Assembly (NCBI RefSeq): GCF_024305035.1
Contig: NZ_JAMWZB010000019.1
Location: 1 to 64,000, forward strand
Direction: 5' to 3'
DNA: 64,000 bases
Origin: Algoriphagus sp.
GTDB lineage: Bacteria > Bacteroidota > Bacteroidia > Cytophagales > Cyclobacteriaceae
In this document: one piece after another, positions 19,765-27,915 of the stretch
How the letters are laid out: every line of letters starts with the position of its first letter
How positions within the stretch are numbered: the first letter of the stretch is position 1
The notes under the pieces: generated by a model
Seen by the model: the letters and a program-made list of their open reading frames with translations, nothing else
What the model was told of the DNA's origin: nothing
Database searches by the model: none
Translations under genes and position numbers: made by a program

Positions 19765-20967
19765 ATGAAAAAATTAACCCTATTTGTTCTTTTTTTAGCC
19801 ATCAGCGCTTCTGCCCTACTAGGCCAAAGCCAATTATCACAGGAACGACTCAAACGCTATGATCAATTCTTAGAAACTGAAATTACTACTGGAAAAATAC
19901 CCGGAGCGGTCGTTTTGATTTACAAAGACGGTAAGAAGGCCTATGAAAAGGCTTATGGATTAAGCGATATTGAAGCTCAAACCCCAATGCAAAGCGATCA
20001 AATTTTTTACATTCAGTCTATGACCAAGCCGATTGCGACAGTGGCCTTGATGATGTTATATGAGGAGGGGAAATTTTTCTTGACAGACCCAGTCGAAAAC
20101 TATATTCCAGAATTCAAAAATCTTCAAGTCTTAAACGACCCTGAGGATGGAAAAAATGGAGAAACGGTACCAGCAAAGCAAAAGATTACTATTTCACAAA
20201 TTCTAAGTCACACCGCTGGTTTTTCTCACGGATTGGGATCTACCCAACAAGAAATCGATGTAAGGGATGCCCTCTATGCTCAGCCTCATGAAACTATTGA
20301 ATCACGGGTAAAAGCACTTGCCAGTATTCCATTAATTGGGCAACCGGGCGAACAGTGGTACTATTCTGCTTCTCCAGACATAGCCGCTAGGTTGGTGGAA
20401 ATTCTCTCAGGACAGCCATTTGATCGATTCTTAAAGGAAAGACTTTTCGATCCTTTGGATATGAAGGATACGGGTTACAACCTTAACGATGAACAGGCAA
20501 AACGCATGGTGTCCCTTCATGGATATTCCAAGGAAGGGAAACTTATCAAAATGCCAAATCAAACCAAGACTTCTGGAAACAGAGTTTTTGGAGGTACTCA
20601 TGGGCTATTTTCCACTGCTCTAGATTATTCAATTTTTGCCAGAATGCTTCTGAACAAAGGAAATTGGAATGGAAAACAATACCTAAGTCCCAAAACCATT
20701 GAATTAATGACCCAAAATCATATAGAGGGACTTCCCTATGACTCTGGGCATGGATTTGGATTGGGGTTTGGAATTATGGTCGACTTGGCAGATGCAGATA
20801 TACTTGGCTCTGAAGGCCAGTATTTTTGGAGTGGAGCTTATTGCACGTATTTCTTTATCGACCCTAAAGAGAAAATGGTATCCTTTCTGATGACCCAAAA
20901 AAACCAGTATAGCGATTATTATAGTGACAAAATGAGACAAATGGTCTATCAAGCTATTATTGAGTAA
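19765..20967 (+). CDS. Class C beta-lactamase-like serine hydrolase, exported
   Basis: A 400-aa periplasmic serine hydrolase of the AmpC/EstB/D-aminopeptidase superfamily. A signal peptide (about 1-20, ending SALLGQ) precedes the catalytic SMTK tetrad at 85-88. The second motif appears as YYSAS (about 195), i.e. Tyr-Ser-Ala instead of YAN, which is common among esterase-type members. A C-terminal glycine-rich GHGFGLGFG stands where the KTG motif would be. The substrate is unknown; an esterase or peptidase is more likely than a true lactamase. A terminator follows immediately. Confidence 0.88.
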   Translation: MKKLTLFVLFLAISASALLGQSQLSQERLKRYDQFLETEITTGKIPGAVVLIYKDGKKAYEKAYGLSDIEAQTPMQSDQIFYIQSMTKPIATVALMMLYEEGKFFLTDPVENYIPEFKNLQVLNDPEDGKNGETVPAKQKITISQILSHTAGFSHGLGSTQQEIDVRDALYAQPHETIESRVKALASIPLIGQPGEQWYYSASPDIAARLVEILSGQPFDRFLKERLFDPLDMKDTGYNLNDEQAKRMVSLHGYSKEGKLIKMPNQTKTSGNRVFGGTHGLFSTALDYSIFARMLLNKGNWNGKQYLSPKTIELMTQNHIEGLPYDSGHGFGLGFGIMVDLADADILGSEGQYFWSGAYCTYFFIDPKEKMVSFLMTQKNQYSDYYSDKMRQMVYQAIIE

Positions 20968-20970
20968 ACC

Positions 20971-21002
20971 AAAAGGCCATTGAATATCAAGGGCCTTTTT
21001 AG
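20971..21002 (+). terminator. Rho-independent terminator after the serine hydrolase gene
   Basis: Stem AAAAGGCC (20971-20978) pairs with GGCCTTTT (20992-20999), with a T run after it. The complementary A run lets it also act on the convergent minus-strand gene ending at 21124, though that gene stops about 120 nt away. Confidence 0.75.
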
Positions 21003-21123
21003 CTTTTAATACATTTCTAAACAGCATCTTAATTCTCACATTCTTCGATAGACCTGTATTTAGTTATAATCCCAGACTGTAAAATCAATCTTTGTGCACG
21101 ACGCAATTATGAACCGTAGCGAA

Positions 21124-22254
21124 TTATTTAAACTTTGCCAATAGCAAAATAGGATTATCACTATCCTCAAGCTGGCTTAATACCAATCTCATTTTATTAG
21201 GATAACTCTCTACAGGCTTGTTGTCCATAAACACGGCGGCAGGATCTACCACTCCAATGAAGTATCCACCGGAAGCATGAGTAAAGGCAAAGTTTGGAGT
21301 TAGGGTAATATCATTCTCAAAACTCAAAAAATCAAAGACTTTAGACTTATTTATCTCCTTATTTCGCACTGCGAAGAAGGGTGCCATGGAACTAAAATAA
21401 AATACCAGTTGATGGGAATCATTTTCTAGGTAAAGCTGATTCACCGAATAGTTACTAGTCAGATTTTCCAGCTCATCGTCATTAATGGCTTTATCTCCCC
21501 AATTTTGTTTCAGAGAAAAAGCCTTATCCCCATGGTTTATAAACAAATGGGGCACCGGAACCCCGTTCTTTTCGATTTTAAAGATCGTATCGTTCAGAAA
21601 CCTCCTATAAAGCAAGTCGCCATTTAGAGTCTTAATGAGTGGATACAGAATGATTTGGTCGACAAATCGACTTCGGTATGGAAAAAATGATTGCATTTTA
21701 CCAAACTGCTCATCCGTTGTCACTAGGTTTGATGAGGTCCCCCCGTCGATCATCGCAAACCCATGATCTTGATTAGGTTCTATCCTAAACCCGGAGATAC
21801 CAGTACGCTCACTTTCGACAAAGTCACCTGCCAACGTGTATTTCAGGAGATTGTCTGGATTATCGTAGATAAAGATGAAACCGTCCTTCAAGAAAAAATC
21901 AACCGGATTTCTATACTCCCCGGGTCCTTCTCCAGTTTTTCCGATTTGTTGCAAAAAATTCCCAGAGGTATCAAACACTTTGATACGAGCCTCTGAAAAA
22001 CCATCCAATATGTAAATTTTATCTTCGTGTAGGACAACCTTATCGATTTTGGAAACTAAAGATTCTGAAGAAGTCTCTAACGGAATTAGCAAATATTCTG
22101 GAAGGATGATTTCTGATAACTTTTCACTTGAAGAACTACTTGCGGAAATATCCCAGCTCGTCAAATTCTGCTGGGACTGATCTACGTTTTGGCAGCTTGT
22201 AAGAAAAGCAAAAAGAAAAATGGAGGCTAATAGGTATTTTTTTTCATGGGTCAA
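21124..22254 (-). CDS. 6-bladed beta-propeller lipoprotein with an unusual start region
   Basis: A protein of about 376 aa of the Bacteroidota 6-bladed beta-propeller family (PF17170-like), with IKVFDTSGNFLQQIGKTGEGPGEY as a typical blade (about 105-128). The signal peptide ends LFAFLTSC, a good lipobox, so the protein should be a surface or periplasmic lipoprotein. The only in-frame start in the given sequence is a TTG at 22254. An ATG at 22247 is followed by eight A residues and is out of frame; nine would give MKKKYLLASIFLFAF. The leader upstream is a diverged copy of the peptide-operon leader at 27910-28605, including the peptide's own ATG (22289). So this gene was placed under, or shares, the peptide promoter. 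Function unknown. Confidence 0.8.
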   Translation of the reverse strand: MTHEKKYLLASIFLFAFLTSCQNVDQSQQNLTSWDISASSSSSEKLSEIILPEYLLIPLETSSESLVSKIDKVVLHEDKIYILDGFSEARIKVFDTSGNFLQQIGKTGEGPGEYRNPVDFFLKDGFIFIYDNPDNLLKYTLAGDFVESERTGISGFRIEPNQDHGFAMIDGGTSSNLVTTDEQFGKMQSFFPYRSRFVDQIILYPLIKTLNGDLLYRRFLNDTIFKIEKNGVPVPHLFINHGDKAFSLKQNWGDKAINDDELENLTSNYSVNQLYLENDSHQLVFYFSSMAPFFAVRNKEINKSKVFDFLSFENDITLTPNFAFTHASGGYFIGVVDPAAVFMDNKPVESYPNKMRLVLSQLEDSDNPILLLAKFK

Positions 22255-22289
22255 AAGAAGAGCAAGGCGTTTGCTTTGCTCAATTCCAT
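22251..22289 (-). other. 12-codon upstream ORF at the retained start codon of a lost peptide gene
   Basis: The ATG-GAA at 22289 corresponds exactly to the first two codons of the GG-leader peptide at 27915 in the other repeat copy. Here it reads MELSKANALLFF and stops at a TGA (22251-22253), 3 nt before an out-of-frame ATG and overlapping the TTG start of the propeller gene. It may be a non-functional scar or a short ORF that couples ribosomes into the lipoprotein gene. Coding function is not supported. Confidence 0.45.
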
Positions 22290-22830
22290 AGTTGTTAATG
22301 ATTTATTGTTAGAAATAATTAATAACAAACTAGTTTAAAAAATCAGTTCCATACATCCAAATCCTTTAGGATCAAAAAACTTGGGATTCTTGGAAAAGTA
22401 CTAACTGAAAAACGGATTTTTTCGGAATATTCTTCTGAACTCTTAGATTTTACCCCCCAAAAATTCCTTAGTTTATTTTAGAATACCTTAAACTAACAAA
22501 ATAACCATTCGAATTTCAACTATTTTTAAATTATTATAAATTCTTGGAAAAATCAAACGATGAATTTAATGGAAGCCGCTTGTTACTAAACAGGGTCAGA
22601 GTCGCTCAACTTAGAAAAATTAAAACTTCTGACTCTTGTATTGAGGATAGGCGAAACATGGGCCTTCTTACTTCAAAAATAATTCACAGATTTGCATGGG
22701 TCATTAATCTACTTGTAGTAATCTAATTTTCAGGTTTCTTACTTAAGCTTTTTAACTTTCTCTTTAGCTCCAGAATCAAAGGGTTTACACAGATTATTGA
22801 CCGGACTATAAACTGCAAGCTTTGATATTC

Positions 22831-22844
22831 GCTACTCTCGTAGC
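22831..22844 (-). other. Conserved GNRA-loop hairpin in repeat copy A
   Basis: On the minus strand GCTAC-GAGA-GTAGC forms a 5-bp hairpin with a GNRA tetraloop. The equivalent position of copy B (28460-28473) keeps the stem and has loop GAAA, also GNRA. It lies in the best-conserved part of the repeats, about 50 nt after the aguA stop, and may be part of a folded 3' UTR or leader RNA. Confidence 0.35.
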
Positions 22845-22896
22845 TCCCGTGCTCAGCCCGACAAAATAGCCACTGCAAACTGCGACTGAGTCCTGC

Positions 22897-22981
22897 CTAC
22901 AAAACCGCCGGTTCCTGCTGACTTAGGCAGTGAAAGGATCCGAGCCCCAAAATGATATCTGTGCTGTCGGTGTGGATTACA
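22897..22981 (-). pseudogene. Duplicated 3' end of agmatine deiminase gene
   Basis: Translating the minus strand gives VIHTDSTDIILGLGSFHCLS followed by QQEPAVL and a stop. The intact aguA at 28529 ends VIGIDSTDIIWGLGSFHCLS then QQEPAV. The fragment contains the catalytic-Cys segment but nothing upstream of it. The normal stop codon is changed to TTG, with TAG next. It is a remnant carried inside repeat copy A, directly downstream of the ABC transporter gene. Confidence 0.88.
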
Positions 22982-23028
22982 AGGGTATTAAGAAAATAAT
23001 TAGTCAAAACATCCTCATCAAGCGCTAG

Positions 23029-25185
23029 TCAAATCACGAACACACTTGCTGCTAGCAGATTATCTCGTTGTAGCAATAGCTCGGGGGAACCTATTTCTAC
23101 TAGTTTACCTTGATCCAAAATTAGCACTTCGTCCGCAAGAAGAGCCGGTCTGATTCGGTGCGTCACTACCAAGACTGGTATCTCTTCCTTTAGCTTCAGG
23201 ATCAAGTCAAGCATTTTTTGCTCGGTCATCCGATCCATAGATCCGGTGAATTCATCCAGCAGAAGTACCTTAGGACGTTTAATCAAAGCCCTAGCTATGC
23301 CCACCAGCTGCTTTTGACCTCCCGACAGATTCACTCCTTCCTCTCCCACCTGAGTAAAATAGCCCTGAGGCATCCGCTCAAAAAATTCATGCAAGCCCAA
23401 CTCCTGACATCTTCGAACCACCGGTTCAAAACCAGCCGGATTGGGATCCAAGCTGAGATTATACCCCAGACTCCCGTTGAAAATCTTGATCTCCTGAGGT
23501 ACATACCCCATCTGTTCACGCCAGCCTTTTTTTGAAAAGCTTGGTAGAAAACTATCCCCATTGATAAGAATATTTCCCGATTCCGGCGCATAGAGACCCA
23601 TTAAAACCTGTGCTAGAGTACTCTTTCCTCCTCCGGATTCGCCCAATAGCACACTCAACTTTCCTTTCTTTAGTTCAAAAGTAAGCCCGTCAAAGAGCAG
23701 CTTTCTACCTGGAAAGCGGAAACTCAAGTTCTTTACCTGAACCCGGGTTACTCTCTCCGGAATTTCCGTCCCCTCTCCTACATTTTCCTTCTTCAGCTGT
23801 ACAAACTCATAAAGTCTATCCCCTGCGATCTTTGCCTCCTGAATTTGAAGATTTGCAAGGGCCAGTTTGTTCACCGCTGGCACCAGCATGCCCAGCATTC
23901 CGCTGATGGCCACCAAGACTCCCAGCTCCATTTGATTTTGTGCCAACAGATAGCAGCTAGTACCCAAAACAGAAACCAAAAATACCACACCCGCCAGTTG
24001 GGATACCAAGCCCAAATTATTGCTGACTTGTCCCAATGCAAAAACATCTTCCTGAAACTGATGATACGTCCTTTGATTGGCTTTCATAAACAATGCCTCT
24101 TTGGATTCCCCCTTGACCGCTCCTATGCCGGTAAGCGTATCGATAAAACCCGATTCCGAACCCGAATAACTGACCATCACCGCTTTCTGACCCTTTTGGA
24201 TTGGCCTGTGGTATTGGTAAACCAAAATAAAATAAACCGGCAGAAAAATAGCCACCAAACTTCCAACCTCCCAAGAGTATAAGGTTATCGAAACCATGGA
24301 CACAATTACTACAAAGGAATCCACCATCAGTTCGGTAGTCAATACCGATACCGCCCGCTGAATGCGGCGGGAATCATTCATCCGCGAGGTGATATCCCCG
24401 ACTTTTCTGGAATCAAAAAACACCTTGGGCAATCCCAGCAACTGCTCAAAAAATCCACTGATCAGGCGGAGATTCAACGCTTCACTCTGACGCACCAAAA
24501 TGGAAGCACGCAAGTAGCTGAGCACCGATCTACCGATCAAGAGAACAAAAAGCAAAACTAGACCCAAACTCAGCTTTTTCCAGGCTTGATTGGGCAGAAA
24601 CTCATCGATAAGTTTTTGGGAAAAAACCGCCACAGCTAGCCCCAAGACTGTCACAAGCAAACCCAGAAAACCCGAAATCAACAAAATCAGCAAATCTGGA
24701 CGGATCAAGTCTAAGATCCATTTTCTCTTTTTCTGACGGCTACTTTCCGAGGTCTCAAACTCCGAACCGGGGCGGATCAGTACCAGCGTCCTGCTTTGCC
24801 AGATATCCAAAAGCTTCTCGGCCGTGAGCGATCGAATTCCCAAAGCCGGATCCATCAACAGATACTGTTCTCCATTTTTACCATAGCATACCACAAAATG
24901 ACTGAACTTTCGATCGATTACTACATGAAGAATGACAGGAAACTCCAGATCGTCCAGGTAATTGATTTGCTTTACCCGAAAGGCATCGCCTTCCATACCC
25001 AACTGCCTTGCAGCTTCCACCAAACCCAAAACTGTCGTGCCCTGAATGGCTGTGCCACTAAGAAGACGTAGGTGCTCTATCGAACGCTCCCCTCCAAAAT
25101 ACCGGATCACCGAAGCCAAACAGGCCACTCCACAGTCGGAACTCGCCTGCTGCAAAACCACAGGAATTTTAGCGGGAGCGATCAT
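23029..25185 (-). CDS. Peptidase-containing ABC transporter (C39 leader peptidase, PCAT)
   Basis: A 718-aa transporter that should cleave double-glycine leaders and export the mature peptide. The N-terminal C39 domain (about 1-135) keeps all key residues: Gln12, Cys18 in DCGVAC, His96 in SHFVV and Asp112 in MDPA. An ABC exporter membrane domain follows (about 155-440, six segments), then the ATPase with Walker A GESGGGKST, signature LSGGQKQ, Walker B LLLDE and H-loop VTHR. The D-loop region reads EFTGSMD rather than the usual EATSALD. Its start overlaps the end of the thioredoxin gene by 17 nt. It is the last gene of the operon headed by the 65-aa GG-leader peptide, its likely substrate. Confidence 0.93.
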   Translation of the reverse strand: MIAPAKIPVVLQQASSDCGVACLASVIRYFGGERSIEHLRLLSGTAIQGTTVLGLVEAARQLGMEGDAFRVKQINYLDDLEFPVILHVVIDRKFSHFVVCYGKNGEQYLLMDPALGIRSLTAEKLLDIWQSRTLVLIRPGSEFETSESSRQKKRKWILDLIRPDLLILLISGFLGLLVTVLGLAVAVFSQKLIDEFLPNQAWKKLSLGLVLLFVLLIGRSVLSYLRASILVRQSEALNLRLISGFFEQLLGLPKVFFDSRKVGDITSRMNDSRRIQRAVSVLTTELMVDSFVVIVSMVSITLYSWEVGSLVAIFLPVYFILVYQYHRPIQKGQKAVMVSYSGSESGFIDTLTGIGAVKGESKEALFMKANQRTYHQFQEDVFALGQVSNNLGLVSQLAGVVFLVSVLGTSCYLLAQNQMELGVLVAISGMLGMLVPAVNKLALANLQIQEAKIAGDRLYEFVQLKKENVGEGTEIPERVTRVQVKNLSFRFPGRKLLFDGLTFELKKGKLSVLLGESGGGKSTLAQVLMGLYAPESGNILINGDSFLPSFSKKGWREQMGYVPQEIKIFNGSLGYNLSLDPNPAGFEPVVRRCQELGLHEFFERMPQGYFTQVGEEGVNLSGGQKQLVGIARALIKRPKVLLLDEFTGSMDRMTEQKMLDLILKLKEEIPVLVVTHRIRPALLADEVLILDQGKLVEIGSPELLLQRDNLLAASVFVI

Positions 25186-25699
25186 GGGCTTTTTGAATGG
25201 AAAGGGTCAAGTCTGACATGGATACCGCCCCCAAGGAATAATTCACTAGATTACCCTCAGCATCATAAACAAACGTAGCGGGAACTCCGGTCAACTTAAA
25301 TGCAGAGGCTAATCTAAAAAGGGTATCAGAATAAAAGCGGTGCGTATCCAAATTATCCAACTTGTATTGTACTGCAAAATTTTTGATATCCTCAGACGAC
25401 TCAGAGGAAACCCATAAAAAACGGGTGAGCGAATCCGCTCTAAAATTTCTTTTAATCAACTCAGCCTCAGACTGACAGATCGGACAGGAGGAATTGAAGT
25501 AAATTAAAACAGAAGGGATATCAGTTGTAAAATTCTTTAAGTTTGCAATTTTACCGTCCAAATTATTTATAATTAAACTTGGAACTTCAATGAACAAATT
25601 TTTACGACTAAATTGATAGTAAAATTGCAAATAAATAAGAATAAAACATAATAAAACCACTAAAGACAATGAAAAAAAAACAAACTTTCTAGCGTTCAT
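25169..25699 (-). CDS. Membrane-anchored TlpA/ResA-like thioredoxin
   Basis: A 176-aa protein with one N-terminal membrane anchor (about 8-28) and a periplasmic thioredoxin-like domain. The active site is CPIC at residues 72-75 and the cis-proline lies in TGVPATF (Pro140), so a redox function is expected. It sits between a membrane-protein gene and the peptide transporter, overlapping the latter. Because the exported peptide has two cysteines in its core, a role in forming, reducing or isomerising a disulfide in the peptide is a reasonable inference, not shown directly. Confidence 0.85.
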   Translation of the reverse strand: MNARKFVFFSLSLVVLLCFILIYLQFYYQFSRKNLFIEVPSLIINNLDGKIANLKNFTTDIPSVLIYFNSSCPICQSEAELIKRNFRADSLTRFLWVSSESSEDIKNFAVQYKLDNLDTHRFYSDTLFRLASAFKLTGVPATFVYDAEGNLVNYSLGAVSMSDLTLSIQKAHDRSR

Positions 25700-25721
25700 A
25701 TTTATTTAAACAAGTAGTTTA

Positions 25722-26375
25722 TTAAATAGAAATAAGTAGCCATAAAACTAAGAACAACCCATAAAAAAGAATATACGAAAGAATCAACCACATAGAATTT
25801 TTAGTGGAAATATTATGTTGGGTTCGAAATAAATAATATAATGAAAAAATAAACAATATTTGAAAAAAATTAATTCTAGACCAAATAGGATAAAATTGAT
25901 TAAGATCAGAACTTGAATTCAAAAAATTCAAGATACTTAGGGGATAAAAATGCAAAATATGGTTTTTAACTAAAGGTGGGTAAAAAAATAAAAGAATCAC
26001 TGATGAGATCAAATCACCTAAAATAACAAAAAGATAGGAGGCTAATATACTTTTCATAATGTGTAATGGGGCAACTATTACATTTAGAATATATGCAACC
26101 AAATAAATAAGCCCTGTAACAATTCCAGTTTTTATCATTAGCCATAATGGAGAAAAAGCATCCACAGTCAAATTAATCATGAATCGAGTTTTGCTCCCTT
26201 TTCTAAAATTATCATTAGGAACTTCAAGACCTACTTCATTCAAATATACCAATTCAGACCACACAAGATGATTGTAGATTAGTGTTGAAATTAAATTAAG
26301 TACAGCAACAATGATAAAAATTCTCCAAAAAGACTGGCTCGCAAATTCTTTTATTGGTGATAGAAAGTGAGACAT
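25722..26375 (-). CDS. Multi-span membrane protein of the peptide operon (function unknown)
   Basis: A 217-aa hydrophobic protein with about five membrane segments (about 18-36, 78-100, 108-132, 165-185, 192-215). The layout and the short N-terminal amphipathic stretch recall Yip1-domain proteins, but I cannot confirm this. It begins 4 nt after the upstream gene and ends 22 nt before the thioredoxin gene, so it is part of the peptide secretion operon. It could be an immunity protein, a transporter accessory protein or a processing factor. Unusually A+T-rich compared with the flanking housekeeping genes. Confidence 0.75.
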   Translation of the reverse strand: MSHFLSPIKEFASQSFWRIFIIVAVLNLISTLIYNHLVWSELVYLNEVGLEVPNDNFRKGSKTRFMINLTVDAFSPLWLMIKTGIVTGLIYLVAYILNVIVAPLHIMKSILASYLFVILGDLISSVILLFFYPPLVKNHILHFYPLSILNFLNSSSDLNQFYPIWSRINFFQILFIFSLYYLFRTQHNISTKNSMWLILSYILFYGLFLVLWLLISI

Positions 26376-26379
26376 ATAC

Positions 26380-27609
26380 TTATTTATTGGATTTTAAATT
26401 TTCTAGATCCCGTGCCATTTTTTGGTATTCAAGTGAATCCGGGATAAAATTATAAGACTTCCAAAAAGCAGAATCATAGGGAATATCTAAATCTCTTAGT
26501 TCAGCTTTCCATTCTAGCTTATTTTTATTTTTGATCTTCTCAAAAAAACGCTTATTGTCAAAGACTTCATTTACCCAAAGTTCCATTTTTAATACTTGAA
26601 TACCGCTTTTCGAATCTGAATCTATAGCAGCCAAGTTTTCTGTACCTTGAGAAAAAAACCTAGACAAATAATATCTATCATTAACTTTACGATACTCCAC
26701 GATCGAATAATTAGAAAGTGCCTTTTTCAAAAAGAGATCCTTTGTTAAAAGATCAGTTGGCACTCGGGTCATCTCTATGGATATTATAGCATAATCTGTT
26801 AAATTGACTAAAAAGAACCCATTGGTCGAAAACATCCCAGTTGGTGCAGAAAAAGAAATTTTCGCAACGGGTTCCATCCCATTTTTAAAAATTGAATCAA
26901 CCTTAAAATCAAAAAAGCTTAACAAATCTTTATTAATACCCCTAAAATAAGATGGTTCTCGATGGTATCTTCTCAAGATATCTCTGAAATTCAAACTGAT
27001 TAAAAAGTCATTTTCATCACTTAAAAATAAGGCAAATAATTTCTGTATTAAACTTTCTTCAACGAAATTTTTACTTTTGCGAAGATTATATACTTCAATT
27101 TTTCTTCTTAATGGATCTGATCTATAGGAAAAGTCATTTATTCCAATTGCCGCGTCTAAAAATCTCACATAATTATCATCTCTCAAAACAGATTCTCTAT
27201 AATATGCTTTTAGTAAATGTTGTTTATTCGGATAGTTTTGTTTTATCCTTGAAAATGCATTTTGCATAATCTGCAATGAGGAATCAGCCTCGATTAATAC
27301 TTCTTGCAAAAAATATGGATCCTGATCCATTCTTATTGTCATGTTATCTGAAACCTCAGAAATTAGAATCTCTACAGGTTTATAACCGATAATTTGAAAT
27401 ATAATTGATGTAATATCACCATCGAAGGTAAAAATAAAGTTTCCCTCTTCATTTGAAAATGTCCCCTGATTACTATCTCTTATATAAATTGAAACATTTT
27501 CTATAGAGGAATTGTCTTTGGAATCCACAACTTTTCCCCATATTTTTGAAGTTTGTGAATATACCTTCAAAGGGAAAAAAAATATAACAAAAACTACGAT
27601 ATATTTCAC
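26380..27609 (-). CDS. Exported CarboxypepD_reg-like domain protein of the peptide operon
   Basis: A 409-aa protein with a signal peptide (about 1-18, FFPLKVYSQ) and a CarboxypepD_reg-like beta-sandwich (about 22-95, GKVVDSKDNSSIENVSIYI). Then comes a domain of about 300 aa starting QNAFSRIKQNYPNKQHLLKA with the YYRES motif seen in many Bacteroidota envelope proteins of unknown role. It lacks the plug and barrel of a TonB receptor and is much shorter than DUF5686 proteins. Location is periplasmic or outer-membrane associated. As the second gene of the operon, after the GG peptide, it may be a receptor, chaperone or immunity factor (inference). The A+T content is high, like the rest of the operon. 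Confidence 0.78.
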   Translation of the reverse strand: MKYIVVFVIFFFPLKVYSQTSKIWGKVVDSKDNSSIENVSIYIRDSNQGTFSNEEGNFIFTFDGDITSIIFQIIGYKPVEILISEVSDNMTIRMDQDPYFLQEVLIEADSSLQIMQNAFSRIKQNYPNKQHLLKAYYRESVLRDDNYVRFLDAAIGINDFSYRSDPLRRKIEVYNLRKSKNFVEESLIQKLFALFLSDENDFLISLNFRDILRRYHREPSYFRGINKDLLSFFDFKVDSIFKNGMEPVAKISFSAPTGMFSTNGFFLVNLTDYAIISIEMTRVPTDLLTKDLFLKKALSNYSIVEYRKVNDRYYLSRFFSQGTENLAAIDSDSKSGIQVLKMELWVNEVFDNKRFFEKIKNKNKLEWKAELRDLDIPYDSAFWKSYNFIPDSLEYQKMARDLENLKSNK

Positions 27610-27661
27610 CTATAACTTTTTAATAGTTTACAATACTTAATAACTTCATAAATATAAATAA

Positions 27662-27681
27662 CCCCGGGGCAGACCCCGAGG
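27662..27681 (-). terminator. Intra-operon hairpin (attenuator-like) after the peptide gene
   Basis: On the minus strand CCTCGGGG-TCTG-CCCCGGGG forms an 8-bp, very G+C-rich stem with a 4-nt loop, followed by TTATTTATATTTATG rather than a pure T run. It stands in the 108-nt gap between the peptide gene and the rest of the operon. Such partial terminators or processing sites often raise precursor peptide expression over the transport genes. Confidence 0.6.
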
Positions 27682-27717
27682 AATTTTCTAGATTCAAGAA
27701 AACACTTTTTTTGTGAG

Positions 27718-27915
27718 TTAACCTCCAACCGATTGGGGTGCAGCATCGAAATCATAACCATAAGCGGCACAATTGGGGCCCCAAGTTTCCATAAATAGAT
27801 TAAATCCTCCTTGCCAGCCCCCTGAAGTCCACATTGTAGCTAAAGTAGTACAATATTCGAATCTGTCAGTGCCCCCCACCAGATTTTCCATCTGGTCATT
27901 TGTTAATTTTTCCAT
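27718..27915 (-). CDS. Double-glycine-leader secreted peptide precursor (65 aa)
   Basis: This small protein begins MEKLTNDQMENLVGG. It has the L-x(4)-M-x(2)-L-x-G-G arrangement of leaders cut by C39 peptidases, with cleavage expected after Gly15. The predicted 50-aa core is rich in Gly, Trp, Tyr and Phe and has two cysteines (Cys22 and Cys49) that could form a disulfide. It also ends in VGG. I do not recognise the core as any known bacteriocin or pheromone family. It heads an operon with a C39 ABC transporter and a thioredoxin and is followed by a hairpin. The ATG-GAA start is conserved in repeat copy A, where the rest of the peptide is gone. A bacteriocin, signal or modified natural product is possible. 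Confidence 0.85.
   Translation of the reverse strand: MEKLTNDQMENLVGGTDRFEYCTTLATMWTSGGWQGGFNLFMETWGPNCAAYGYDFDAAPQSVGG

Larger units (their letters stand above)
22284..22981 (-). repeat. Direct repeat copy A (about 0.7 kb): aguA 3' fragment plus peptide-operon leader
   Basis: This block aligns along its whole length, in the same order and orientation, with 27910-28605. On the minus strand it runs from a fragment of the agmatine deiminase C-terminus (22897-22981), through a nearly identical segment of about 70 nt, to the leader ending at the ATG-GAA of the peptide gene. Shared landmarks include GAAAAACGGATTTTTTCGGA, an inverted repeat TTAGTTTA/TAAACTAA (22468-22475 and 22489-22496) and two copies of ATTCTTGGAAAA spaced 154 bp (22386 and 22540). 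Middle parts are diverged with small indels. Confidence 0.9.

Noticed and set aside
22544..22726. 60-codon plus-strand frame inside repeat copy A
   Set aside because: No counterpart in copy B and no family resemblance; chance frame in a duplicated leader.
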